A DNA stretch of 13,576 nucleotides, from the NCBI GenBank assembly GCA_002684695.1, contig NYVQ01000020.1, positions 13,088-26,663 of the forward strand. The letters run 5' to 3'. Made by a program: the position numbers and the translations under genes. The notes under the pieces were generated by a model that made no database searches, was not told the origin of the DNA, and saw only the letters and a program-made list of their open reading frames with translations. Within the stretch, counting starts at the first letter, position 1; every line of letters starts with the position of its first letter. Positions 7,023 through 13,576 of the stretch are shown piece after piece. Source of the DNA: SAR116 cluster bacterium (GTDB taxonomy: Bacteria > Pseudomonadota > Alphaproteobacteria > Puniceispirillales > GCA-002684695).

Positions 7023-7910
7023 TTATTTATTAGCAAGTGGGTGAGCGTCATTTACCAATCCAAGTAAACGCTTATTCTCAACTTGTGTATAAATTTGTGT
7101 TGTTGTGATATTAGAGTGCCCTAACATGATTTGTATAGATCTTAGATCTGCTCCCCTATTTAGAAGATGACTGGCAAATGAATGTCTAAATGAGTGGGGC
7201 GATACATCAGTTTTATTAATTCCTGCCTTCATTACAATTTTTTTAATTTGATGAGAGATATTTTGTCGACTCATATGGCCTTTTTTCTTTCCTGGAAATA
7301 AGTATTTTGATGAAATTGCATGTTTAAGTCTATCCCTTTTGATTTTCCACTTTAAAATAGAGCTTATGCAGGAGTTAGTTAGAACCACAACTCTTTGTTT
7401 GTTTCCTTTTCCTTTAACAATTATTGTTTTATCCCTATCATTAAAGCTATTGAAAGGCAGAGATACCAATTCTGAAATTCTCATCCCAGTTGAATATAAA
7501 AGTTCAATAACACAATTCAAAAGTTCAGAGTTTTGCGTAGTCTTTTTTTGAGTTTCTTTAATTATAACATTAATTTCATTTTCAGTTAAAATAATTGGTA
7601 AAGTTCTATTTATTTTTGGAGTATCAAAATTATCAAAAACACTTTCAATATTAATATTATGTTCTTGTTTAACCCAGGAAATAAATCCTTTTAAAGAAGA
7701 AACCATTCTGTTTTGTGATTTTAGTGAGTAATTTTTAGAACAGAATTTGATAATTTTTTGTAAATCAGAATTATTTATATTTGATAGATTTTTGCCAATG
7801 ATTGATTTAGCTTTTGTAAGATCAGATCTATAACTTGAAATAGTATTTTTAGAAAGACCTCTTTCTAAAAAAATACTCTCTACAAATTCACTTATTAAAC
7901 ATTTTTGCAT
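7023..7910 (-). CDS. xerD: Tyrosine recombinase XerD/XerC family
   Basis: Xer recombinases resolve chromosome dimers at dif together with a partner Xer and FtsK. The 295-residue protein has the two expected parts. An N-terminal SAM-like core-binding domain (about 1-90) includes FLERGLSKNTISSYRSDL. The catalytic domain has Arg144 in STGMRISELVSLP, Lys168 in VKGKGNKQR, His239 and Arg242 in PHSFRHSFASHLL, His265 in LGHSNITTTQIY and the nucleophile Tyr274, so the catalytic set is complete. Length and position next to accA fit the chromosomal housekeeping XerD of alphaproteobacteria rather than a phage or integron integrase; no att site, cassette or phage gene is nearby. No ribosome binding site is visible before ATG 7910, and it follows the solenoid gene by 19 nt. 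XerC rather than XerD cannot be excluded. Confidence 0.92.
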   Translation of the reverse strand: MQKCLISEFVESIFLERGLSKNTISSYRSDLTKAKSIIGKNLSNINNSDLQKIIKFCSKNYSLKSQNRMVSSLKGFISWVKQEHNINIESVFDNFDTPKINRTLPIILTENEINVIIKETQKKTTQNSELLNCVIELLYSTGMRISELVSLPFNSFNDRDKTIIVKGKGNKQRVVVLTNSCISSILKWKIKRDRLKHAISSKYLFPGKKKGHMSRQNISHQIKKIVMKAGINKTDVSPHSFRHSFASHLLNRGADLRSIQIMLGHSNITTTQIYTQVENKRLLGLVNDAHPLANK

Positions 7911-7923
7911 TATATGATTTTTT

Positions 7924-7932
7924 TTACTACTA
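7924..7932 (-). other. Three consecutive in-frame stop codons ending the solenoid gene
   Basis: On the minus strand the final GAG is followed directly by TAG, TAG, TAA in one frame. The second and third stops would catch any readthrough of the first. They lie in the 19-nt gap before xerD. Confidence 0.85.
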
Positions 7933-9954
7933 CTCTTTATAAGCCAATTTTGAAAGTGTTATCGTACTAATAAACCTAGAAATTAGCCATTCTCTTACTA
8001 AATCTTTTGCATGATCAAGCATGCCAAATGATATCAAACTATATGTAATATCATAAATTGTCTTAGCTGATAGTTGGTGTAATTTAGTATCTTTTAACAT
8101 TAGAGATTTTATAGTAATTGCTTCTAAAAATTGCTTGTCTTCAAGAGATTTATTGAGAGCTAATTCTAAAAAAATATTATTCTCGTAGCTGTTTTGGCTG
8201 TTAACTTGGTTTAAATATAACTCTAAATAATTTTCACCAAAAACGTTTATATTAAAGAGTTTAAGCAAAGGAATAATATCTAGAATTTTATATTGGATAA
8301 ATCTATCAATTTTTAGATTTTGACCAGGCGACAATGATAATAGATTTAATAAAAATTTTTCATCCTCATCTAGGTTTTCAAGCAATGGCATCTCATAATA
8401 TATATCGTTGATTAATTTAATTTTCCTTGCATCATTTTCATATTTATTTGAATTATTATCAGAAAAAATAAAAAATTCTGATAATAGTGACATGGACTGA
8501 ATTGATCTCCCACTTTTTGACTCTATACTAATTGCCTCTAAAATTGATTTATTAATATCTTTCTCACTATTATTTTTTATTGAATTCCAAATATCCGCTC
8601 TTGATTGAGGCCCATTATTAACCCTTAAATTATTTAATGCTTCCTCAATTTTTAGGGAATTATCACCAAAAACATTATAATATTTTTTAATTTCATTAAG
8701 AGATATTGACTTATTATTAATCAACTCATCAACTATAAAGGTTTTTGAGTCAGGTTGAATGTTTTCTACATTTAATAAAACAGAATAATTATATTTAGGG
8801 ATTTTGAAAATATAGTCACTTGGAATAATATTTCTTATTTGATCCATCATGGCAATATGAAGAAGGCCTAAACTTCCATCATCAAGAATAAAGTCTTCAC
8901 CTTTCTGGGTTAATGAATTCAACAAATTAAAAAAGTTTGTATCTTCATTTCCGCTTGCTTTAAGTAATCCTGCATCAAATAGTGCATCATCTTCATTCCC
9001 CTGTATGATTTGACAAAAGATTAGTGCTTTTTTCCAAAAGCTATCACTATTTGTTAATGAAACACTGTCTACAATATCACAGGCTGAGTTATCAGTTTCA
9101 AATGCCCCTTTTAAAAAATAATGTTGTACTCGCAATGCACGCCATGAATCAAAATCTTCTCCCTTAGGCAATAAATCAATAAGTTCATATAATGATTCAA
9201 ATCCATTGAGGTTTGCCAATAAATTAAGTTTTTTGTTAATAAATTTATTTTCTAGTACTATTTCACCTTTGGGAGGATCTTGTGATACTGTTAACAGTTT
9301 TTTTATTATTTCCTTGAGTACATAACTATCAAGATCATAATTGATATTATCAAGTAAAAATATTGCCCTTTCAAAGTCTATATCACTCCATATATCAAGA
9401 TTTTCTGAGAGAAATTCATCATAATCTAATCCAATTGATGACAATTTAACTTTCTCTAATTCAGATTTATCTACTATTGGAGAATTATAAGAATTGTTAT
9501 CATTTCTAATATTTTCAATAACTTTAGTAGAGAAATTTATATTACTATTTGTACTAGTGTTTTTTTCTAAATTTTCCTCATTTTTGAATAATAATACATT
9601 ATTATTGGAGAGTTCATCTAGCAATTTATTAGTATCATTATCATTAAAAATATTAATACTATTTGTAATATTATCCTGATCATAAATAATATCACTTGTG
9701 AAATTGCTGGTTGTAGAAAAATTAATTGCTTTAGTATCGCTATTATCAAGCTCATTTAAAAATGACCTAATCTCTTTATCCTGGTCCAAATTAATTTTTT
9801 CATTGTCTGGCAAAACAGTTTTTAATGGGGGCACTATTTCTGTAACAGTTTCAACATTATTTGCTTCCTGAGAATATAAACGTGATTCAAAAAGAAAAAC
9901 TAATACTAAAAAACAAAGTGCAAGAAATAATTTATTATTTGTTAAAATATTCAT
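7930..9954 (-). CDS. Exported alpha-solenoid-like protein of unknown function
   Basis: I cannot name this 674-residue protein. It begins with a clear signal peptide or anchor: MNILTNNK, hydrophobic LFLALCFLVLVFLF, then likely cleavage near residues 27-31 (LYSQEA). Residues about 30-175 are low-complexity, rich in Asn, Asp and Ser, and probably disordered. From about 185 to the end it is almost entirely predicted helices in hairpin-like pairs (for example FERAIFLLDNINYDL, WRALRVQHYFLKGAFE, SFWKKALIFCQIIQGNEDDAL), which suggests a TPR/SEL1-like solenoid without clean consensus repeats. The mature part has only two cysteines, Cys292 and Cys314, in neighbouring helices, which fits a periplasmic disulfide. 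The phrase WKKALIFCQIIQGNEDDALFDAGLLKASG recalls long conserved hypothetical proteins of Rhodospirillales-type genomes, by memory only. Its start overlaps a 45-codon gene by 20 nt and has no ribosome binding site, so translation is probably coupled. xerD and accA follow. Confidence 0.85.
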   Translation of the reverse strand: MNILTNNKLFLALCFLVLVFLFESRLYSQEANNVETVTEIVPPLKTVLPDNEKINLDQDKEIRSFLNELDNSDTKAINFSTTSNFTSDIIYDQDNITNSINIFNDNDTNKLLDELSNNNVLLFKNEENLEKNTSTNSNINFSTKVIENIRNDNNSYNSPIVDKSELEKVKLSSIGLDYDEFLSENLDIWSDIDFERAIFLLDNINYDLDSYVLKEIIKKLLTVSQDPPKGEIVLENKFINKKLNLLANLNGFESLYELIDLLPKGEDFDSWRALRVQHYFLKGAFETDNSACDIVDSVSLTNSDSFWKKALIFCQIIQGNEDDALFDAGLLKASGNEDTNFFNLLNSLTQKGEDFILDDGSLGLLHIAMMDQIRNIIPSDYIFKIPKYNYSVLLNVENIQPDSKTFIVDELINNKSISLNEIKKYYNVFGDNSLKIEEALNNLRVNNGPQSRADIWNSIKNNSEKDINKSILEAISIESKSGRSIQSMSLLSEFFIFSDNNSNKYENDARKIKLINDIYYEMPLLENLDEDEKFLLNLLSLSPGQNLKIDRFIQYKILDIIPLLKLFNINVFGENYLELYLNQVNSQNSYENNIFLELALNKSLEDKQFLEAITIKSLMLKDTKLHQLSAKTIYDITYSLISFGMLDHAKDLVREWLISRFISTITLSKLAYKE

Positions 9955-10072
9955 TTGGGATTGTTAAGGTTTTTTCTGTTATAGGGATAGGAATTTGCCA
10001 AAAAGATAACGTTAGGCTAATTCCAGCTAATAGAAATATGCATATGCTTGTTACAATTAAAAAAGATTTCAT
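9935..10072 (-). CDS. Small single-pass membrane or signal-peptide protein (45 aa), unknown function
   Basis: On the minus strand ATG at 10072 opens 45 codons reading MKSFLIVTSICIFLLAGISL, then TLSFWQIPIPITEKTLTIPN, then EYFNK. It has a short basic N-terminus, one hydrophobic segment (about 4-23) and a proline-rich tail (WQIPIPITEKTLTIPNEYF). GGAG (10081-10084) lies 8 nt before the start, one of the better ribosome binding sites in the window. Its stop lies 20 nt inside the solenoid gene, which lacks a site of its own, so this small gene probably drives translation of its neighbour. Both products are directed to the membrane or periplasm. Similar short tails ending in IPNxxF seem familiar from other alphaproteobacteria, but only from memory. 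It could instead be a non-conserved leader peptide. The strong site, the overlap and the sensible topology argue for a real gene. Confidence 0.7.
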   Translation of the reverse strand: MKSFLIVTSICIFLLAGISLTLSFWQIPIPITEKTLTIPNEYFNK

Positions 10073-10241
10073 AAATTATTCTCCAACATATTATATATAC
10101 ATATGAAATATGTCGTTAATCAGGCAATAAAAATATTATGTTTTTTGTTTTATTATAAAACTTTTATTGATAGTTTTTTATTTTAATGTTTTTATTTTAC
10201 ATAAATTATATGATTTTTGTTATTCAAAATATATTTACAAA
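10073..10241. other. Divergent spacer between the small gene and aroK, with two short inverted repeats
   Basis: This 169-nt A/T-rich region must carry the promoters for the minus-strand run and for aroK. GTTTTA (10147-10152) and TAAAAC (10156-10161) form a perfect 6-bp inverted repeat around TTA, followed by CTTTT. ACATAT (10099-10104) and ATATGT (10108-10113) form another around GAA. Either could be an operator half-site pair, but repeats of this size are easily produced by chance here. No clear -35/-10 pair is seen. Confidence 0.35.
10081..10084 (-). promoter_or_regulatory. Ribosome binding site of the small membrane-protein gene
   Basis: GGAG in the context TTGGAGAATAATTT is placed 8 nt before ATG 10072. 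It decides the start of the 45-codon gene and is the only good initiation signal upstream of the solenoid gene. Confidence 0.65.
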
Positions 10242-10778
10242 ATGAGAGTCTCTAAACCAATCGTTTTAGTAGGCATGATGGGATGCGGTAAAACTAGTAT
10301 GGGCAAATTAATTGCCCAAAAGTTACAATTTGATTTTATTGATACAGATTTTGAAATAGAAAAAAAATTCAACTTAAGTATTAAAGAAATTTTTGATAAT
10401 TATGGGGAAGAATACTTTAGAAAAATTGAATTTGATATTTTTAAATTATTAAAAAATAGAAATGACATTTTAATATCTTCAGGGGGAGGATCTTTTTGTC
10501 AAGTTAGTAACTATGACTTAATTAAGAAAAGGTTTTTAAGTATTTGGTTAGACGTAGATGCAAATACCATCTTCAAAAGAGTTAAAAGAAACCAAAATAA
10601 ACGACCTCTAATTAGAGGTTTAGGTGAAATTGAGTTAAGAAACAAGATTAATGATTTGATGTCTAAGAGAAAAAACTGCTACAATAAAGCTGATTTAAGA
10701 ATTCAACTTCAAGATCTAAAAATGGATAAATCTTTTAATGAAATTTATTCAAAAATCAAAACACATTTTACAAAATAA
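10242..10778 (+). CDS. aroK: Shikimate kinase
   Basis: Shikimate kinase phosphorylates shikimate at the 3-position with ATP, the fifth step towards chorismate. From ATG 10242 there are 178 residues, the family's usual size. Walker A is GMMGCGKTS (11-19). FIDTD (32-36) supplies the shikimate-binding aspartate Asp36, YFRKIE (58-63) the binding Arg60, and SSGGGS (79-84) the glycine-rich loop. RPLIRG (121-126) is the lid arginine region and RKNCYNKAD (143-151) the adenine/substrate-binding end. An upstream TTG at 10167 would add 25 hydrophobic, unrelated residues and is unlikely. No clear ribosome binding site precedes ATG 10242. aroB follows after 23 nt, the classic aroKB pair. Confidence 0.95.
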   Translation: MRVSKPIVLVGMMGCGKTSMGKLIAQKLQFDFIDTDFEIEKKFNLSIKEIFDNYGEEYFRKIEFDIFKLLKNRNDILISSGGGSFCQVSNYDLIKKRFLSIWLDVDANTIFKRVKRNQNKRPLIRGLGEIELRNKINDLMSKRKNCYNKADLRIQLQDLKMDKSFNEIYSKIKTHFTK

Positions 10779-10787
10779 ATATTTTAC

Positions 10788-10793
10788 TGGAAG
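10788..10793 (+). promoter_or_regulatory. Ribosome binding site supporting the aroB TTG start
   Basis: TGGAAG ends 8 nt before TTG 10802. No ATG or GTG in frame lies near the expected N-terminus; the next methionine is about residue 85, inside the conserved fold. Initiation at TTG is therefore the best reading. Confidence 0.6.
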
Positions 10794-10801
10794 TACTTAA
10801 C

Positions 10802-11920
10802 TTGAAAAAAAAACCTTTAAAAAAGTTATCAGTCTCATTGAAAAGTAAATCTTATGAAATTTATTTTGGTTATGATATTTTAGAGAATTCTAATTATATT
10901 CTTGAAAAATACATAAAAGATAAATCAATCATCATAGTATATGATCAAATTTTAGAAAAGAATTTGAAATTTTTATCAGGTTCATTATCAAATATTACAA
11001 ATAATCTTGAATCTATTGGAGTAAAGTCAGGTGAGAAGTCAAAATCTCTAGAAATGTATTCCTTTTTAAATGAGAAAATTATTGAAAAGGGTGTTGATAG
11101 AAAATCTATTTTAGTAGCTTTTGGTGGGGGAGTAATTGGAGACTTAGTCGGCTTTGTTGCGTCAACCATGCTAAGAGGCATTGATTTTATTCAAATACCC
11201 ACAACACTTTTAGCACAAGTAGATAGTTCAATTGGTGGGAAAACAGGCGTTAATTCTATTTATGGAAAAAATTTAATTGGTTCATTCCATCAACCATTAG
11301 CAGTTCTCTCAGATGTTAATATTTTAAAATCATTGAGTAAGAAAGAATTGATTTCAGGTTATGCAGAAATAATTAAACATGCACTAATCAAAGATAAAAT
11401 ATTTTTTAAATGGCTTACCGGTTTTGGTGAAGATATTATTTATGGAAATGATGAATTAAGAGTTGAGGCAATTTATAAAGCTTGTAATATTAAGAGGGAA
11501 ATTGTTCAAGAGGATGAACTTGAAAACGGGCCAAGAGCACTTTTAAACTTGGGGCATACTTTTGGTCATGCAATTGAGAGCTATGTAAATTATGACGGAT
11601 CTTTACTTCATGGTGAGGCTGTATCTGTAGGGATTATTTTAGCATATAAATTAGCGCTTAAAATTGGATCAACATCTTCAAGAGAGTTTGACATTGTTTT
11701 GAACCATTTTAAAAAAGTTGGTCTGCCAACTTCAATTAAACAATTGACTGACAAAATTGATAATAAAAACAAATTATGGCAACTAATGCAAAATGATAAA
11801 AAGTTTTCCAATGGAAAACTAAGCTTTATTATCCCTGAAAAAATTGGACAAGTTAAAATAAGAAATGACATATCAAGTGAAGTTGTATTATCACTGCTTA
11901 AAGAAGAAATAGAGAAATGA
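10802..11920 (+). CDS. aroB: 3-dehydroquinate synthase
   Basis: AroB converts DAHP to 3-dehydroquinate using NAD and a divalent metal, the second shikimate-pathway step. The 372 residues fit the family. The NAD-binding core AFGGGVIGDLVGFVA (106-120) is followed by IQIPTTLLAQVDSSIGGKTGVN (130-151) and GKNLIGSFHQP (155-165). Metal ligands are Glu189 in GYAEIIKHALI, His252 in LGHTFGHAIE and His270 in LHGEAVSVG. Lys146 and Lys156 are the usual active-site lysines. It starts with TTG after a good ribosome binding site. Its TGA stop overlaps the ATG of the next gene (ATGA), so the transporter is likely co-translated. It is the only visible complete gene ending in TGA in this window. Confidence 0.97.
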   Translation: MKKKPLKKLSVSLKSKSYEIYFGYDILENSNYILEKYIKDKSIIIVYDQILEKNLKFLSGSLSNITNNLESIGVKSGEKSKSLEMYSFLNEKIIEKGVDRKSILVAFGGGVIGDLVGFVASTMLRGIDFIQIPTTLLAQVDSSIGGKTGVNSIYGKNLIGSFHQPLAVLSDVNILKSLSKKELISGYAEIIKHALIKDKIFFKWLTGFGEDIIYGNDELRVEAIYKACNIKREIVQEDELENGPRALLNLGHTFGHAIESYVNYDGSLLHGEAVSVGIILAYKLALKIGSTSSREFDIVLNHFKKVGLPTSIKQLTDKIDNKNKLWQLMQNDKKFSNGKLSFIIPEKIGQVKIRNDISSEVVLSLLKEEIEK

Positions 11921-13185
11921 CTGATATAGAATTTTGGTTACTAATAATTGGTATTTTTATTTTAATTCTTATTTCGGCTTTCTTTTCAAGTTCAGAAACT
12001 GCCTTAACTGCAGTATCTGATGCAAGAATGCACCAGATATCAAAGAAGGGTGATAAAAGAGCTTCATTAGTCAAAGATTTAAGAGCAAAGAGAGACTTAT
12101 TAATTAGTGCAATATTAATAGGGAATAATGCAGTAAACGTTCTTGCATCTGCTCTAGCAACAAGTATCGCTATAACAATTCTAGGAGAAGGTGGCGTTGC
12201 CTTTGCTGCCGTTATTATGACACTTATCCTCGTTGTTTTTGCAGAAGTTCTTCCAAAAAGTTATGCATTTAAAAATGCAGATAAATTTTCACTTATTGTA
12301 GCCCGACCTATAAAAATAATAGTAAAAATATTGCGCCCAATTTCAAAAATTATAGAATTGACCGTTTCATTTTTCTTCAAAGAAAAAAAAGAAAGCTCAA
12401 CTAATAGAGAAGAAGAATTAAGAGGTTTGATAAAATTACATAGTGCTGGAGGTGACAATTCCGATAGGGAAAGGGGCGCTATGTTATCATCAGTTTTAGA
12501 TCTTAGAGTTATAACTGTTGAAGAAATTATGAAACATAGAAGTGATGTTGTAATGATTGATTATAATACAGACTATTCTTCAATAATAGCTAAAGTTCAA
12601 GATAGCTCATTCACTAGGCATCCAGTATTTTCAGGACGTGTAGATAATATAGTTGGCGTTATGCACGTTAAAGATATTTTAAAAAAGATAAATAAAAATG
12701 ATTTTCAAAATAATAATATAGATTTTGGAAATATGATATCACCTGTATACTTTGTTCCAGAAACCACTTCTCTTTATGATCAACTCCAAGCATTTAGAAA
12801 AAGACGTGAACACTTTGCTGTCGTTGTAGATGAATACGGTGATTTTAGGGGTATAATAACTTTAGAAGATATTTTAGAAGAAATCGTAGGAGAGATTGAT
12901 GATGAATATGATAACACTTTACCAGGGCTTACTTCTCAAAAGGATGGATCATGGATCGTAAAAGGTGATATAACAATTAGAGATTTAAATAGAACTTTTG
13001 ATATTGATTTGCCTGATGAGGAAGCAAGTACCATAGCTGGACTTGTTATGTATGAATCAAGATCGATTCCTTCACCTGGCCAAGAGTTTAGGTTCCATAA
13101 ACTAAGAATAAGAATTTTGAACAAAGAACAGAATAAAATAACATCTCTTAGGTTATGGTTTGATAACAAACACCTAGACAAATAA
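11917..13185 (+). CDS. CNNM/CorC (HlyC/CorC) family membrane protein with DUF21, CBS pair and CorC C-terminal domain
   Basis: Proteins of this family are inner-membrane transporters linked to magnesium or other divalent-cation export. The 422 residues hold the full three-part layout. A DUF21 membrane domain occupies about 1-150, with conserved FSSSETALTA (23-32), IGNNAVNVLAS (68-78) and AEVLPKSYA (109-117). Two CBS motifs follow, about 205-258 (HPVFSGRVDNIVGVMHVKDIL) and 275-330 (HFAVVVDEYGDFRGIITLEDILEEIVGEI). A C-terminal CorC_HlyC domain lies at about 340-415, with WIVKGDITIRDLN and TIAGLVMYES. CBS pairs normally bind adenine nucleotides such as Mg-ATP. It overlaps aroB by 4 nt and sits 2 nt before a DUF2889 gene. 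No metabolic link to shikimate synthesis is evident. It is not a haemolysin despite the family name. Confidence 0.93.
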   Translation: MTDIEFWLLIIGIFILILISAFFSSSETALTAVSDARMHQISKKGDKRASLVKDLRAKRDLLISAILIGNNAVNVLASALATSIAITILGEGGVAFAAVIMTLILVVFAEVLPKSYAFKNADKFSLIVARPIKIIVKILRPISKIIELTVSFFFKEKKESSTNREEELRGLIKLHSAGGDNSDRERGAMLSSVLDLRVITVEEIMKHRSDVVMIDYNTDYSSIIAKVQDSSFTRHPVFSGRVDNIVGVMHVKDILKKINKNDFQNNNIDFGNMISPVYFVPETTSLYDQLQAFRKRREHFAVVVDEYGDFRGIITLEDILEEIVGEIDDEYDNTLPGLTSQKDGSWIVKGDITIRDLNRTFDIDLPDEEASTIAGLVMYESRSIPSPGQEFRFHKLRIRILNKEQNKITSLRLWFDNKHLDK

Positions 13186-13187
13186 AA

Positions 13188-13576
13188 ATGATAGGAGAAA
13201 AAAATAAAGATGTTAATTATAGGTCACTTTTGCATTCTAGAAATATTTTTTCCCAAGGATATTTAAGAAATGATGGATTTTTTGAAATAGAAAGCATTAT
13301 CAAGGATATAAAGTCATATGACATTCCAAAATCTGATGGATCAGTTTTAAGAACAGGCAACCCTCTTCACGAAATGCGTGTAATTTTAAAAATTAATTTG
13401 GAATTAAAAATTTTAGATATCTCGGCCAAAACAATCGCAGCACCGTATAAAATATGTTCTGAAGCAAATTTTAAAATAAAAAGTTTAATTGGTGAAACCA
13501 TAGGACCAGGTTGGAAAAATAAAATTAATAAGCTTATTGGAAATATCGATGGATGCACCCATGTAAGGGAGCTTTT
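13188..13576 (+). CDS. DUF2889 family protein (3' end outside window)
   Basis: The frame is open from ATG 13188 to the right edge, 129 codons plus two bases. The visible pattern is that of DUF2889 as I recall it: HSRNIFSQGYLRNDGFFEIESIIKD (16-40) matches the family's HxR.....GY.R.DG.x.IE.......K. It continues with GNPLHEMRVILKINLELKILDISAKT (57-82), APYKICSEA (85-93), GETIGPGWKNKINKLIG (102-118) and GCTHVRELL. These correspond to the family's G.PxHDMxxxLTID......D......APY..C, GxxIGPGW and GCTHL.ELL. The function of DUF2889 is unknown. It starts 2 nt after the transporter stop and is presumably in the aroK-aroB operon. No strong ribosome binding site precedes the ATG. Part of the C-terminus is missing. 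Confidence 0.88.
   Translation, partial: MIGEKNKDVNYRSLLHSRNIFSQGYLRNDGFFEIESIIKDIKSYDIPKSDGSVLRTGNPLHEMRVILKINLELKILDISAKTIAAPYKICSEANFKIKSLIGETIGPGWKNKINKLIGNIDGCTHVREL

Noticed and set aside
7023..7910. xerD as an integrase marking a mobile element
   Set aside because: It sits beside accA in an ordinary housekeeping run, has Xer length and motifs, and no att repeats, tRNA target, phage genes or change in base composition are visible.
9861..10106. An 81-codon plus-strand ORF across the solenoid gene start
   Set aside because: It lies antisense to the well-supported signal peptide and small gene, has no family resemblance, and is a shadow frame.
10099..10113. ACATAT-GAA-ATATGT dyad as a regulatory site
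   Set aside because: The 6-bp arms are nearly all A/T, in A/T-rich DNA where such dyads arise often by chance. It is mentioned in the spacer entry only.
10167..10241. Start of aroK at TTG 10167
   Set aside because: It adds 25 residues (MIVFYFNVFILHK...) not found in shikimate kinases. ATG 10242 gives the family's normal length.
1..13576. A new defence, toxin-antitoxin, CRISPR or biosynthetic system
   Set aside because: Every sizeable gene except the solenoid protein and the DUF2889 protein belongs to a known housekeeping family. No repeats, nuclease or toxin motifs or modular synthase domains were seen.

Overview
The window is strongly AT-rich, densely packed DNA from what looks like a streamlined, probably marine, alphaproteobacterium. 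I infer this from the gene order (secA facing a parvulin-argJ-mutT run, xerD beside accA, aroK-aroB-CorC-type transporter-DUF2889), from an NDUFAF5-like methyltransferase, and from low G+C with gaps of 0-180 nt. The exact clade (AEGEAN-169, HIMB59, SAR11-like or SAR116-like) cannot be fixed by reading. I see no tRNA, rRNA, IS element, prophage or CRISPR array, and no stretch over 300 nt lacks a gene.

Layout. 1-2244 (-) is the first 748 codons of secA, cut at the left edge. Across a short divergent spacer containing a perfect 8+8 bp inverted repeat, a (+) operon runs through an exported parvulin-type prolyl isomerase, argJ (arginine biosynthesis) and a mutT-type Nudix hydrolase; the first two overlap by 1 nt and mutT follows after 6 nt. 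Facing it is a (-) SAM-fold gene best matched to NDUFAF5, the complex I arginine-hydroxylating assembly factor, rather than to bioC. A glutaredoxin with a CGYC active site is divergent from that gene, and its 3' end overlaps accA by 11 nt.

6050-10072 is a four-gene (-) run. It starts with a 45-codon membrane or signal-peptide gene, which overlaps by 20 nt the start of a 674-aa exported alpha-solenoid-like protein of unknown function. xerD and accA follow. The accA frame is interrupted once, at codon 99, by an in-frame UGA where relatives carry glycine. From 10242 a (+) operon runs aroK, aroB (shikimate pathway), a DUF21/CBS/CorC membrane protein and the start of a DUF2889 gene cut at the right edge.

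Most genes are housekeeping. The points that deserve a second look are the accA UGA, the unannotated small gene with its solenoid partner, the possible iron-sulfur glutaredoxin motif, and the likely misnaming of the methyltransferase. I do not see a convincing new defence, mobile or biosynthetic system here.
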